Source of the DNA: Setophaga petechia | Lineage: Eukaryota; Chordata; Aves; Passeriformes; Parulidae | Reading direction: 5' to 3' | Length of the DNA stretch: 64,000 bases | Assembly: GCA_024362935.1 (NCBI GenBank) | Contig: JANCRA010000001.1 | Location: 60,354,930-60,418,929 of the forward strand | Part shown: positions 37,374 to 58,893 of the stretch, piece after piece | Numbering within the stretch: position 1 is the first letter of the stretch | How the letters are laid out: each line of letters begins with the position of its first letter | Made by a program: the position numbers and the translations under genes | Notes under the pieces: model-generated | Told to the model about the DNA's origin: nothing | The model's input: the letters and a program-made list of their open reading frames with translations, nothing else | Database searches by the model: none

Positions 37374-38921
37374 CTGAATTGACCAGTCAGAGAGAAAGGA
37401 AAAGAAGAAAACGTGACTGGTTGGATTTGCAGTATCAATGCATGGAGTACAGTATATTTCTCTTTTGGCTTTTTTTTTTTTTAATACGAAAAAGACAGCT
37501 ACAGCTGTTGGAAGGGGTGGAAAAATGCTACAGAATATCTCGATAACAGCATCTCAACAACAGCAACAACAAAAACAGACTTCACCAGATGTACATTTAC
37601 TCCCTTTGCTCCACATGACCATGCAGACTAACAGCAGATACATAACATGTGCTGAAAACAAAAGAACTGAATCCCAACTGGTGAAATTGAGGCAAAATTT
37701 TGGCAACAATTGTTTCCCGTATTATAATTGAGATTGCGATAGAACAAATAGCATCGTAGACCTGTAGGAGGAATGATATTTAAAAAGGAAAACTGGTCAG
37801 AGAGAGTGCATAAATTTTATCTGTTCCACAATGAAACATGGTCAGGGTTTTCCAGCAGTGATAGAATTGTTCCAAATGTGTGCTTCTCCATGTGACTGGG
37901 ATCTCCACTGCTTGGCAGTGAGAAGCAATGCAATGGTACTGTACTCATTTCTTTATGGGTCAGGCTCAGGATTTTTGATTGGCAAAGTGCATTTGTCAGA
38001 CAGCAGGCACAAATATACTGTGAATGTGGTATTTAAGCAAGTATTTATAATGTTTTGTTAAAGTAAGACATTAAGATAAAATAGAAAACTAAAATTCAGG
38101 TCAAAGACACCCTTCTGAATAAACACACAGAGCACAGAAGAATATCTTTCGAATCTTACAATGAAAGCTTGAAGCATTATAGCATTACATCAGTCTTTAA
38201 GAGTCCTCTGAAAAAAAAACCAAAATATGTTTTCTGCTGAATGGGTTTCAGTTTTTTTGGGTTTTTTTTCCCCAAGTATTTATGCAGAACTTTCATTTGT
38301 GAAGCATCTCTCCTCCTGCAGGGTCTGGTGACGTGAGAACAGGAGATCTAAATCACGTACGAAAGCTGCCAAAATGTTCCCTTCTTAGCAAGGTCTCTTA
38401 GTCAGGATGAGCTGATCTGAGACAGTAAACCCCTCAAGTTCTGCCAAATATAGCAAGTACATCTGGCAGAACACACCTCATGTGGAGCCAAGCCTACACA
38501 TACACTTTTGGTCTTCCACCAAATCTAATGGAAAGTCAAGGAAAAACAAAGAGGCAACAGATCTGCACATAAACAGTGATGCCTAAAAAGTCCACCACCA
38601 AACCATTGTTTACAAGTTAATTGATAATTCTGTGTCATTAATTACATAATCATTGTTCATTAAAAAAGCAAGAGAAAGCATTTTCTCCAGTAGTTTTCTA
38701 TCTTCTGCTTACTTAATGCTGGCTTTTCGAGTATTTGTTTTATTTAATTTCTAAGCTTCAGCTACCAACTTGAACCACTCCAAATAGCTAGTGAGAGGCA
38801 CTTACTAACAGAATCTATGAAGGAAAGAAATAGCAATAATCAATTCTAAAACCTGGCAGAAGTTACAGACGGTGGAGACTAAGAATCTATCTTTGAAACA
38901 GAAAGCAGGTGTTTAACCTAC
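37374..38921 (-). other. CAMK2D intron 13
   Basis: 1.5 kb between the constitutive exon 13 and the NLS exon 14. T-rich runs at 37466-37482 and 38250-38272. Nothing else recognised. Confidence 0.7.
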
Positions 38922-38959
38922 CTTAACTCCATCCGGCTTTTTCAGTAAACTCTTGGCTG
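38922..38959 (-). CDS. CAMK2D: CAMK2D exon 13 (start of variable linker), 38 nt
   Basis: It encodes the end of Ala316, then AKSLLKKPDGVK (to residue 328). It opens the variable linker between kinase and hub. It ends in phase 0, so exons 14, 15, 16 or 17, all starting in phase 0, can follow it. This is the splice donor from which the delta-A, delta-B, delta-C and delta-9 type isoforms diverge. The acceptor is TTGTTTTACAG and the donor GTAGGT. Confidence 0.96.
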
Positions 38960-41900
38960 CTGTAAAACAAGACAAATAATTTCAGTGTCAGGTGTTTCTC
39001 CTGAGGTCACCCAGCTGTGCAGCAAACCCCCAGTGCCTCCCTGCTCCAGGTATGTCCTCAGCTTTTATTTCCTCCTTTTGTTTCTCTGAGCATGGGTAAT
39101 GAAATCTTTAGGAAAGATTATCAAACATCTCTTTTTCCATTGACTAAAGCTGTAGGTTGACTGTACTTCTACAAGGAGAGAGCTCCTTGGGTGCAGAGAG
39201 GAAATGGAAGCAGGGTGAGTGTAAAAGCAGCAGCTTTGGCTACAGCCATTTCCACAACTGCAATGTATTCCTATTGGATGATAGGGAGAGTTTGCTAAGA
39301 CTGTGCAAAGGTATTTTTCTGATGGCAGGGACTTGGACCAGGTGTCTGCAGAGCCCAGTGATGGTACCAATACACATAATGCCCCTCTGTCATTGCCACC
39401 ATGACAGCATCAGCCTCCTTGCATGAAAGGGCAGCACAGTTGCAAGGAGGAAAGGAAGAATGATTTGCTAGCTGTTTCAGAGGGTTGCTGCCTGTGAGGC
39501 AATAATAACAAATTCTAGGCTTTGCTTCAGCTCCTAATGAAGAAAACATGCTATTTTCTCAATCATGTTGCACACTGCTCAAATTTCTTCAAAATTTCAT
39601 TTGCCATAATGTTATTCACGTGCCAGACTTTAAATTCCACCACTTAAAACTGGCATCAAATAATTTGGATTTATTAAATTTGGAAGGCTAACGTGCAAAC
39701 AAGCACAGCCCAGCTCTGAACCTGAAAACATTCACAGCAGAAATACATGCTGGCTGACCTACCAAATCCATATAAACCATTCACTAAAGCGTAAATGCTT
39801 CATGAATCACTGCCAAAGACTTGAAGAATAATAAATTACACAACAAGCCTGCTGTTATTGGGGTTTTATTGTTTTTTATGATCCAATCTTCCCATCAGAA
39901 AATGCTCCACAGCTCAGGTCAGAAGAAATTGCTGTTCTCTATACAGGGGAGACAGTCCCAACATGAAGCTCCCATCGTTACTGGCATTCTTTTCTTAACA
40001 AAACCCCCAAAACTCCAAATCAATTGGACCTCACATGCCCAAGGCTGCTCAGGCTGGCTGAGGATGTGAGAGTTACTGAGTATCTGGTTTATCCTTAAAG
40101 CTAATTCTTGTAACTGTGGCTTATTTTTGAGCTACATCTGCATTAAGTGCTCATTTTACAGCACAGAAAATGTATAATCACCTCAGCAACTGTACAGAAA
40201 TGTCTAATGTCCATTATTGTGCTGTTTACAGGAAATAAACTCTGGAAAGTGAAGCCAGGCTGATGTCTCAAACTTCATTAATATATCAGCCCTCCAAGAG
40301 CAGTTAAATAACTATGGACATCAGCCAATGCTACCATTAAACTGCCCACACAGCCACATCTTACAGCTAAAATGAACAAAAAGAAATTGGCCTGTATTGT
40401 GCAGCAGTAACACCACATGTTTTCATTTAAAGAAACATGAATGTAAATATTGAAACCAAATTGTTCTCCACATACTTTGGAGATTGGACACTCCCTGAGG
40501 CAATGTGTGCTTTCAGGACCTGAGGCAAGAGGGCCTTAGATTTTACATTACCACAAATATTGTGGGCACTCCATTACCTTCAGGAATTTATTTAGGGTAA
40601 GCAATGGGAACGAGATATTTCTGAAACCTAAAGACAAAAAACCCAGAAGTTAATAGCTTTCAAAGCCTGTTTTACACTCTTAGCCCTTATAAAAATATGG
40701 GAAAACATAAATTAATTCTTACAGACCGCTGTAGGTCCTTCCACTAAATTTGTGCATGAAACTTCTGAGTTCTTTTGATGCTTGCCAGAGACTACCTGTT
40801 CTATGTAAAGAGGTAAATGAGAGGCACTAAAATGGGGGCACCACAAGCAGTAACACTGGGGATTTATTGTGCCCCTGGGAGTGTGCCCAGCATGGATTGT
40901 GACACATCCCACCACTCTGCTGGGTTTGGCTGCAATGGATTTTTAATTCTACTTGGACACATCTTTCTTTAATCACAGATACTGCACACAAATCAAATAT
41001 TTCAAGAATTTGCAGGAGCAAAGCAATCAGCATACTCTAAATTAAGCCCACAATGAGAGATTTCTTGCAACTACAAACAAGAACTAAAAATAAAACCTAC
41101 GGCAGTGCTACTAGGCCAGAAAGCAGACTGGAAACAAATGGTTTGTGACAGCATGGAGAAATTAAAGTGATTGAGGACAAACAGCAGCTTGGATTGAGAA
41201 GAGAAAAAAGATGTTCCTTTCACGTGCTGAGGGTCTTACCTCACAAGAAATACACATTCCACATAAAAGGAAGAAAAAAAAGGAAAGTAAAACACTTTTA
41301 TAACCACATCATTATGGACAAATGACCTTCATAAGCATGTTTTGCAATGAAATACAATGAATAAAGAAACTGAAAAAATAAAACGTCATCAAGAAAAAAC
41401 ACAGGTGGCTATGGTGTAAAACAAGAGATGTCAGGTGAAAAACCAAAAAAAGCCAAAAAACCTGTTTGCTTTTCATGCTGAAATACTGTTTAAAACTACT
41501 TCAGCTTTTTTGGTTCGTGGAAGTTGAATTTGATCCTTACATATATAGACAGTGACAGTTATGGAAAGGGATGAGGAATGATTTGTTTGTTTGATATTTA
41601 ACAGTAATTCATTTTTACAAAAAGGACAGCCTACAGCCTTCCCACTTTTAAATTAATTGGCAGACACTGGAATTCATTAAGCATTAACTCAAGGTAATTT
41701 AGATGAATGTGGTCCTCTGTGTATAGGTGTGTACTAAAGAAGGGAACTTAACTAAGAAAGAAATTGTATTTCAAGTACTATGCAAATTGAACAAGTTGTT
41801 CTTGCATTTGTGATTATGTAATGGTTTTGGATGAGTCAGTGCTTATTATTATTCGAAACATGCCCAGAGCACTATCATGTTTTTGTCTGTACAGTAATTT

Positions 41901-42677
41901 ATGTTACACTCCAATAGTTACATCACAGAGTAGGAGGATATGTAAAATTACTGCTTTTTAAATCTGGTGTTCTATTTCACTATTCACTGGAAATCTCAAA
42001 TGGCAAAATGAAAAATTCAACACAGCATCAATATTCTGGCAATTCTACTACTTTGGACAATTCTAATTCTGCTAAGAGCAATTTTAGCTTCTGCTATTAG
42101 AGCTTGTTTAGTGTAAGACCTAAATCTCCAGAGCCATCAGGACAAAACTGTTTCATGAAGAAGAAAGAACCCTTCTTACACCAGCTAGGCACTGCTAGGC
42201 ATTAGAAGGAAAATGGGGACTCATGTTACCACATTTCTTACTTCTTAGCAAAGTAATAAAGAGATGAATGTGTACTGATGATATTTTTAAAACAGGATGC
42301 AACAAAATCATGGAATGGCTTTTCACATATATAAAAATATGTAAGCTCTAAATGTTGTTTGGTGATACTTGTGCATGTGGAGCTATATGCACCACTGTCA
42401 ATTTGCCTGCACCAAAATAGGCACAAAAATGCTGCCTGTCTTTGGCAGGTAACAATCAAAAAGCAGGGAAGGAGCTCAAATTCTACAGAAAATTCAGACT
42501 GTCATCTGTAAGATAATTTCTTTGGCCCAAAGAGATTAAATTCTTGTTTGCTTCATCACAGGAAATAACATGATATATATCACACTTAGACACTCCTGAA
42601 TGAGTCCTAATTAGACCTCAGCCTTCACAGACATTAAAATATAAAGACTGCATCAATCTGGAGCTCAATGAACATAC
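38960..42677 (-). other. CAMK2D intron 12
   Basis: 3.7 kb, AT-rich, no transposon or exon recognised. Confidence 0.7.
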
Positions 42678-42720
42678 CTGAGAAATTTCTGGTAGCCAGC
42701 ATTGTTGTCAAAATGGCCCC
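42678..42720 (-). CDS. CAMK2D: CAMK2D exon 12 (calmodulin-binding end, Thr306/307), 43 nt
   Basis: It encodes GAILTTMLATRNFS and one base of Ala316. It completes the calmodulin-binding helix. Thr306 and Thr307 are the inhibitory autophosphorylation sites that block calmodulin rebinding. The acceptor GTGTACACAG is followed by GGGG, so the exact AG was chosen to keep GGG GCC in phase after exon 11. The donor is GTATGT. Confidence 0.96.
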
Positions 42721-44139
<1,419 letters not shown>

Positions 44140-44262
44140 ACAGATCCATGGATGCTTTAGTGCTTCTGATGCTGTGATACGTTTTGCTGGGTTGATGGTC
44201 AGCATTTTATTGATAAGGTCTTTTGCTTCAGGAGTCACTGTGTCCCATTCTGGTGAGGGGAA
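44140..44262 (-). CDS. CAMK2D: CAMK2D exon 10 (end of kinase core), 123 nt
   Basis: It encodes [40 protein letters not shown] and C (residues 233-273), the final helices of the catalytic domain, ending at the invariant HPW box. The exon is phase 0 at both ends. The acceptor is TTTTTTCTCAAG, an unusual AAG trinucleotide, and the donor is GTAAGT. Confidence 0.97.
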
Positions 44263-44499
44263 CTTGAGAAAAAAATACACACATATGTATATTGTCTTGT
44301 ACAATCTTTACACAATTTTACCTAAGGGATCCACTGCTGGATTCAAGAGCTTAAAAATTATAAGGCTCTGCCTTTACCTCATCATCATTTATAAACAACC
44401 AACATCTTGTCTGTTTAACATAATATGATTAGATGATGTTGCAAAATTCATACGCCACCACCTCATCAGTTCTTAGCTTTTCCCTCTAGGAAACAATTA

Positions 44500-53899
<9,400 letters not shown>

Positions 53900-54199
53900 T
53901 TAGTTCCAGCAGCAGGCGGCGGGGCGGCGGCCGAGGGCGCGGCCAGGGTGGCTGCGCTCCGGCCCGGCCTGCCCTGCCCGGCCCCGCTCGGAGCACCACG
54001 GCCTCAGGCTCCGCGGCGCGGGGCTGCCCTCACACACAGGCGGCGGGGCGGCTGCCTTGGCTTCGCTTGGAAATTAACATCAATGCCTTTTTAAACGGTA
54101 ATTTTTAAAAGGAAAAGATTTTGCCACTAATTCAAGGTCGTATTAAATATTTGGCATCCTCTGTGCTTTTCCCTCCTGGCTTACTCAAAGCCCTCACAG

Positions 54200-54300
54200 A
54201 GGCATTGAAAAATCGTAGAAGTTTCCAAAAAATTAGGTTAGAAATGGAAGCGACCATGGAGGTGGTCCCCAAGCCCCTCCAAGTCAGGTATTCCAGATCA
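54200..54300 (-). mobile_element. Possible eroded CR1 tail between the two exon 6 copies
   Basis: The plus strand has AAAAATCGTAGAAGTTTCC, ATTAGGTTAGAAATGGAAGC and GTCCCCAAGCCCCTCC, in the order of the complement of a CR1 3' end (ATCATAGAAT, GGTTGGAAGG, CCAACCCC). Similarity is weak. Confidence 0.35.
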
Positions 54301-54741
54301 ATAATTAGCTCCTAGCCGCTTAATTTAGCTGGCAATCAGCGGCACTTGCCTCAGGGCTCGTCACAGCGGCCGCTCCTTGTGGCACTGCCCGCGGGCCCCA
54401 GCGCAGCCGTGGCGGTCACATCTGCAAGCTGCCATGCACACAGGCAGGGGTCACCTCCCGGCCCGCACAGCCGCACACGGACAGCCCCGGCACCGGGCAC
54501 AGCGGGGCCCAACCCAGCGCCTGGGCAAGAGACACTTCTTAGGCAGCCGTCCCCCCTTTGCCATGATGTACATTAGGCCTGTAGACTTGCACACACTGAA
54601 AGAGGCATCATGCATTATTGTTGTTCGGAGGGTGAACAGGATAGGCAAGGGAACATCGCACACATCCCACCCTCTGCCCCTACCCAGCCGAAAGAAAACC
54701 CCAAAATTCTTATATCCAATTGATGGGCACCAGATACTGAC

Positions 54742-54814
54742 CTTCAGGTCTCTGTGAACTATGCCATTTAGATGACAATGATTAACACTTTCTAGAATCT
54801 GCTGTATACAATGA
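54742..54814 (-). CDS. CAMK2D: CAMK2D exon 6, delta-type copy (catalytic loop), 73 nt
   Basis: It encodes the last base of Ser114, then [18 protein letters not shown] and VHRDLK (residues 115-138). HRD is the catalytic-loop motif, with catalytic base Asp136. The residues [10 protein letters not shown] mark the delta paralogue. The acceptor is strong (pyrimidine-rich, ending TTTGCAG). The donor GTCAGT is weaker than consensus at +3. GC is about 36% (26 of 73 by hand count), like the surrounding intron. An alternative copy of the same exon follows 868 bp downstream. The two must be used one at a time because their joint inclusion shifts the frame. Confidence 0.97.
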
Positions 54815-57278
54815 CTGCAAAGATACAAGGGCAGAATGGAAGGGAGAACATTTTAAAGGCACATAATCACATTAAATACAAAATAAAAATAAAAATTAAA
54901 AGAAAGAGTTAAAGAACAAAAACAATTTTATGCCTCTTGACAAGTTTTGATTGCTGTTTGAACTGGAACAACAACATTGCTGAGATATTTCCAGCTCCAA
55001 CACATCCAAAAACCAAAACCAAACCAAAAAAGACATTTAACATGGAACATATGACACCTATGAGACAGACTCATCAGACTGTATTTTAATTCAGCAGTAT
55101 GGAAGCTTTTTCCAGTTTCCAAAAACTGCCACAGGAAAAATAAAGTGGAGGCAGTAAAACGGTTAGTGGGATGTTTTGGTTTTCTTAATTTTTGGTGGTG
55201 AAGTTAACATCACAACAAGGGCTGAAACAAGAAAATGGTCAGAAATGAGATGATATACAGAAAACAAATGAAACAACAGAAGTCAAAAGCTAAGGAAAAG
55301 CAAAACATTTTTCATTTTGAATTGAATGGTTTCTTTAAAACTATTAGTAGAAAAAAGCCAAGTCGTTCAAAAAGGTGGCATGCATTTTAAAATAGTGTAC
55401 AGCTCTAGTTTAGTTAGGAGTCACTTTGGGAGTGAAAATCCACATTAAAAATTAAGACAAATATTTTAATTTGGTGCTTTCAGTAACTGAACTAGCACCT
55501 ATTTTCCCATACCCAGGTGTGCAAGTTTTGGCCAATCCATGATGCCAAAAGGCACAACTAAAATATTAATATTTTAGAGCACTGGAACTTTTTCAGACCT
55601 TTTTTGGCACCACAAGAGCTTAGCATTTTTTTTAAAGACATCGTCGTGGCATGAGTAGAGTGATGATAAGCAATACACAGTAGTCAAGATGCTGCTCATC
55701 CAAAACCTTTTGACCATGGAATTCAGAAGGAATGGTCATAATCAGTAACTGGAGCCCAAGCCTGAAAACCCTTTCTTAGGCAAGTAGTTCACAACTCACT
55801 GCTGGGTTTGTCTGAGTACAGACTACTGGCGTGAGCAAGGGCTTGCAGGAGCAGACCAGTGTGACAGTCCTGGGAGAGGCATCCACAGAGAACAGCAACT
55901 ACTGCTAGAGGGATACACACATACACACACTAGATAGATCTAGATAGATAAATACACAAAATACAGAGATGCATCATAACTAGATATTGCACTTATTTGG
56001 TCAAATTTGTACTGAAAAAATAAAATGTGTATATATATATAATATATGTGTATATATATATACACATATATATGCACAGCCCCTTCATCATTGCAATTTT
56101 TCCTTTTAATTCCCAACTACTTTATAAACACACAAGGACAACATATACTGGCCTTTGGCATCAATAGTGGAAATTTGCTTCAATCACAGCAGGGAAAAAA
56201 TGATTTGAAAAATTTTTCAAAATAGCTTCTCTTCTCCCATCCCACCTGAACCCTACTGCTGTTTTCTCTTTTACAGAGTGTTTTGCTGCATGTTGTTCTT
56301 TATTTAAATGCCTAAAGTATTAATCTTTCTATCATTCCTAGAGATGCAGTAAGATCTGGAAATGGAAGCTTCCTAATATTCAGAGTAACTTCTTGTCTGT
56401 TCATTATTATCCTACTACTGTGGTTAGGAATACTTTATTCTTTCCAATCATCTCCCAGTGATCTCCAAATATAAAGGCATAATTTAAAATTGCATGTACT
56501 AAATATGTGTTACTGGGGGGTGTGTTTGTAAACACACAGAAACATAAGAATTCTTTAAATTTACTTGCAGATCAATTAATGTGAAGAGTGTGGTGGTAGA
56601 ACATATTTTCTTTAAAGTAATTGACCACAATGTTTAGGATTCTTAATTTTATGACAATATTTAAGATTTACTATTATATGAGGACAAACATGAGATGAGT
56701 GGCCCTGATACTTTATGCATGCAAATTATTATAATTGTCAACTTATTATTCAAGTTTTTCAACAAGCACTTGCAGAAAATTGCCAGAGATTTCATATTTG
56801 AGCTCAGACTATGAGACACACAGTATAATTGCTTATTGATGAAACACAACAAAAATTTTCTAATTGGAAAAGGAAATTAGCACTTCTGGACTGAGAACAA
56901 AAAATCATATTTAATGCAAAATTCTTTTAAGATCAACTTATGCTTCAGACTTTGATCAGCAAATCTAAGAACCCACAGATGAAATACTTGAACTGTTATG
57001 TCCAGTTTGCAGAGGAAGCAATGTGTAAAAGTTGTACTAATTGAGATCCAACTTCAGCTTTTTTCAGATCAGCAGACACCAAGACTTCTCACGAGTTCTC
57101 CACCACATGGTCATGAGCTCAAACTGCCAAACTCTGCCCTTCCAAGTCTAAGAGAACTCCTGGAGAAATCCTAGAGTCTCACAGACTGTGCTGGGAAACT
57201 GATGCCAAACACCAGGATATATTTAAGTAACTGTCCTAGAACTATCAAAGGCAATCATTAGAAAAACAAATTACTTAC
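54815..57278 (-). other. CAMK2D intron 5
   Basis: 2.5 kb, AT-rich, with the palindromic AT repeat at 56025-56073 and short CA/TAGA runs at 55915-55960. Confidence 0.8.
56025..56073. repeat. AT-rich repeat with a 30-bp perfect palindrome
   Basis: A TA/TG repeat in intron 5. Bases 56042-56071 form a perfect palindrome (arm ATATATGTGTATATA), able to extrude a cruciform or a strong RNA hairpin. Confidence 0.85.
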
Positions 57279-57344
57279 CTGGCATCTGCTTCACTATAAT
57301 ACTCTCTTGCAACTATATCTTCAAACAATTCACCTCCAGTGACT
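57279..57344 (-). CDS. CAMK2D: CAMK2D exon 5, 66 nt
   Basis: It encodes [20 protein letters not shown] plus Ala and the first two bases of Ser114, covering the alpha-D helix and start of alpha-E in the kinase C-lobe. It includes Glu97 of GGELF, which contacts substrate arginine in this kinase family. The acceptor is AACAG directly before AGTCACTGG and the donor is GTAAGT. The exon leaves the frame needing one base (AG plus T) to complete Ser114, and both downstream copies of exon 6 supply that T. Confidence 0.96.
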
Positions 57345-58250
57345 CTGTTACAAAAAGCAAGATGGGGAAAAGGAGATTTCAGAAAATGTGCACCTTGAAT
57401 TAACTTGACAGGAAGAAGTCAGACAGGACTAAGTGAAGTATTTGTACAGAAATGCAAGAGGTTTTGCAGCAAGGTGCAGAAACTAAAGTGGAGGGTTTGT
57501 CCATCCAAATCATTACAAGAATAAAATGGATGTGGTGGAAGTGCAATCATAAATAGTAAATAAAAGCCAAGGGCAGCAGCATTTCAGGCAAGATGCCAGA
57601 CATCAGTTATGGATGTCAAAAGGAAGGAGTAAAACTACAAGGAAAAAGGGAACTGACCACCCAGGAAAATTGTGTCCGAAGCTCAGTACAGTTCAGGGTA
57701 ACTTGAAAACTGCAATAATAGGCAAAGGTAAGAAATGCTAAAACACAACAATGCTAAAAAAAGAAAAGGGTCTTTCAGTGTAGATCAAATCACAAGAGAG
57801 GTGTACCTAGGTGCCAGAGGGGCTGGCTTTTTGTGCTGCACCTAAAAAGAGCATTACTGAGTTGGAAGGGAAGTATCAGTAGAATCAGGGTACCTTCGTC
57901 AGTTTAACAGCAGATTTTTCTTAGAAATTTTTCGTTTATCTTTGTGGAGAAGGTAAGAATAGCTAGTTAAAGCACCACTGAAAATAAGTTATGTACAAGG
58001 GAAGAACTGTGAGATCCTGGGGCCAGTAACAGAAGTGGCTGTGCATCGTTGCATACTCAGGAGCTCCTGGTACAATCAATGGTTTAATGGTAGAAAGTGG
58101 TTAAAAAGCACTAAAACTGTGTTTTTATATCCCAAAGACCACAGTCCAGAATGACCCCTGAGCAGGACAATGCCACAATCTTGGATTACATCTGGAATAG
58201 AGTGACAGCAAGGTAAAATCCCTCCTCATATTGTACCAGTTCTAGTCACT

Positions 58251-58893
58251 TGTCGGGATCATTTGTTTGTCAGAGTGACCCCGAGAAAAGTTCCAAAGTC
58301 TCTTTTCCCAGCCCGGCGCTTAAAGAAGTAGTCGGGACTCTTCATCCTTCGGTCTCAAGGTCGTTTATTAATTCTTATCTATAAAATTTTCTTTCTGCCC
58401 AGCAGAGATCTGCTCAGCAGGGCAGCCACAGGCACTCTGCCTGCCCCCAGGGCGGTGTTGTGTCTTTATACTATAAACTACGTGTACAATATTTACAATT
58501 ACTCCCCAATACCCATCACCTATGCTAGACAGTGAGCTTCTACTCTAAACCAATAAGTAAGTGCCAACATCACTACAGAAGATGGAGGCCAAGAAGAAGG
58601 AAGAAGAAGCACGAGGCATGCCCCGATTCCTCCATCTTGTCTCCATAACCCCCCTGTACAGGGATATAACCCCCCTGTACAGTAATCCTAAAATACATAA
58701 TTCACCCCATGATAATTTCACTAATATTCTACTTAAACTCTTGTGGCTTGCTATCTTCATAGAAAGTTGGTATTTGCTCCACGGGCCATAATCAAACTCA
58801 CAGAGGCATTTTGGGCTCTGTGCCAGGGTCTCTGAGCCCCCCGGCAAGGTCTTGGCTGCTCAGGACAGCCAGAGGGATGTCCTGAACCCGACA
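58251..58893 (-). mobile_element. Solo LTR of a songbird endogenous retrovirus (643 bp), intron 4
   Basis: In minus-strand sense it begins TGTCGGGTTCAGGAC and ends GATCCCGACA, an inverted TGTCGGG/CCCGACA terminus. The direct repeat GTCACT flanks it at 58245-58250 and 58894-58899. A TATAAAG-like box and an AATAAA followed by the R/U5-like CGACCTTGAGACC are in the same sense as CAMK2D. No internal coding region is present. A 17-bp unit (ATAACCCCCCTGTACAG) occurs twice within it. It looks like a passerine ERVK-class LTR. Confidence 0.88.
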
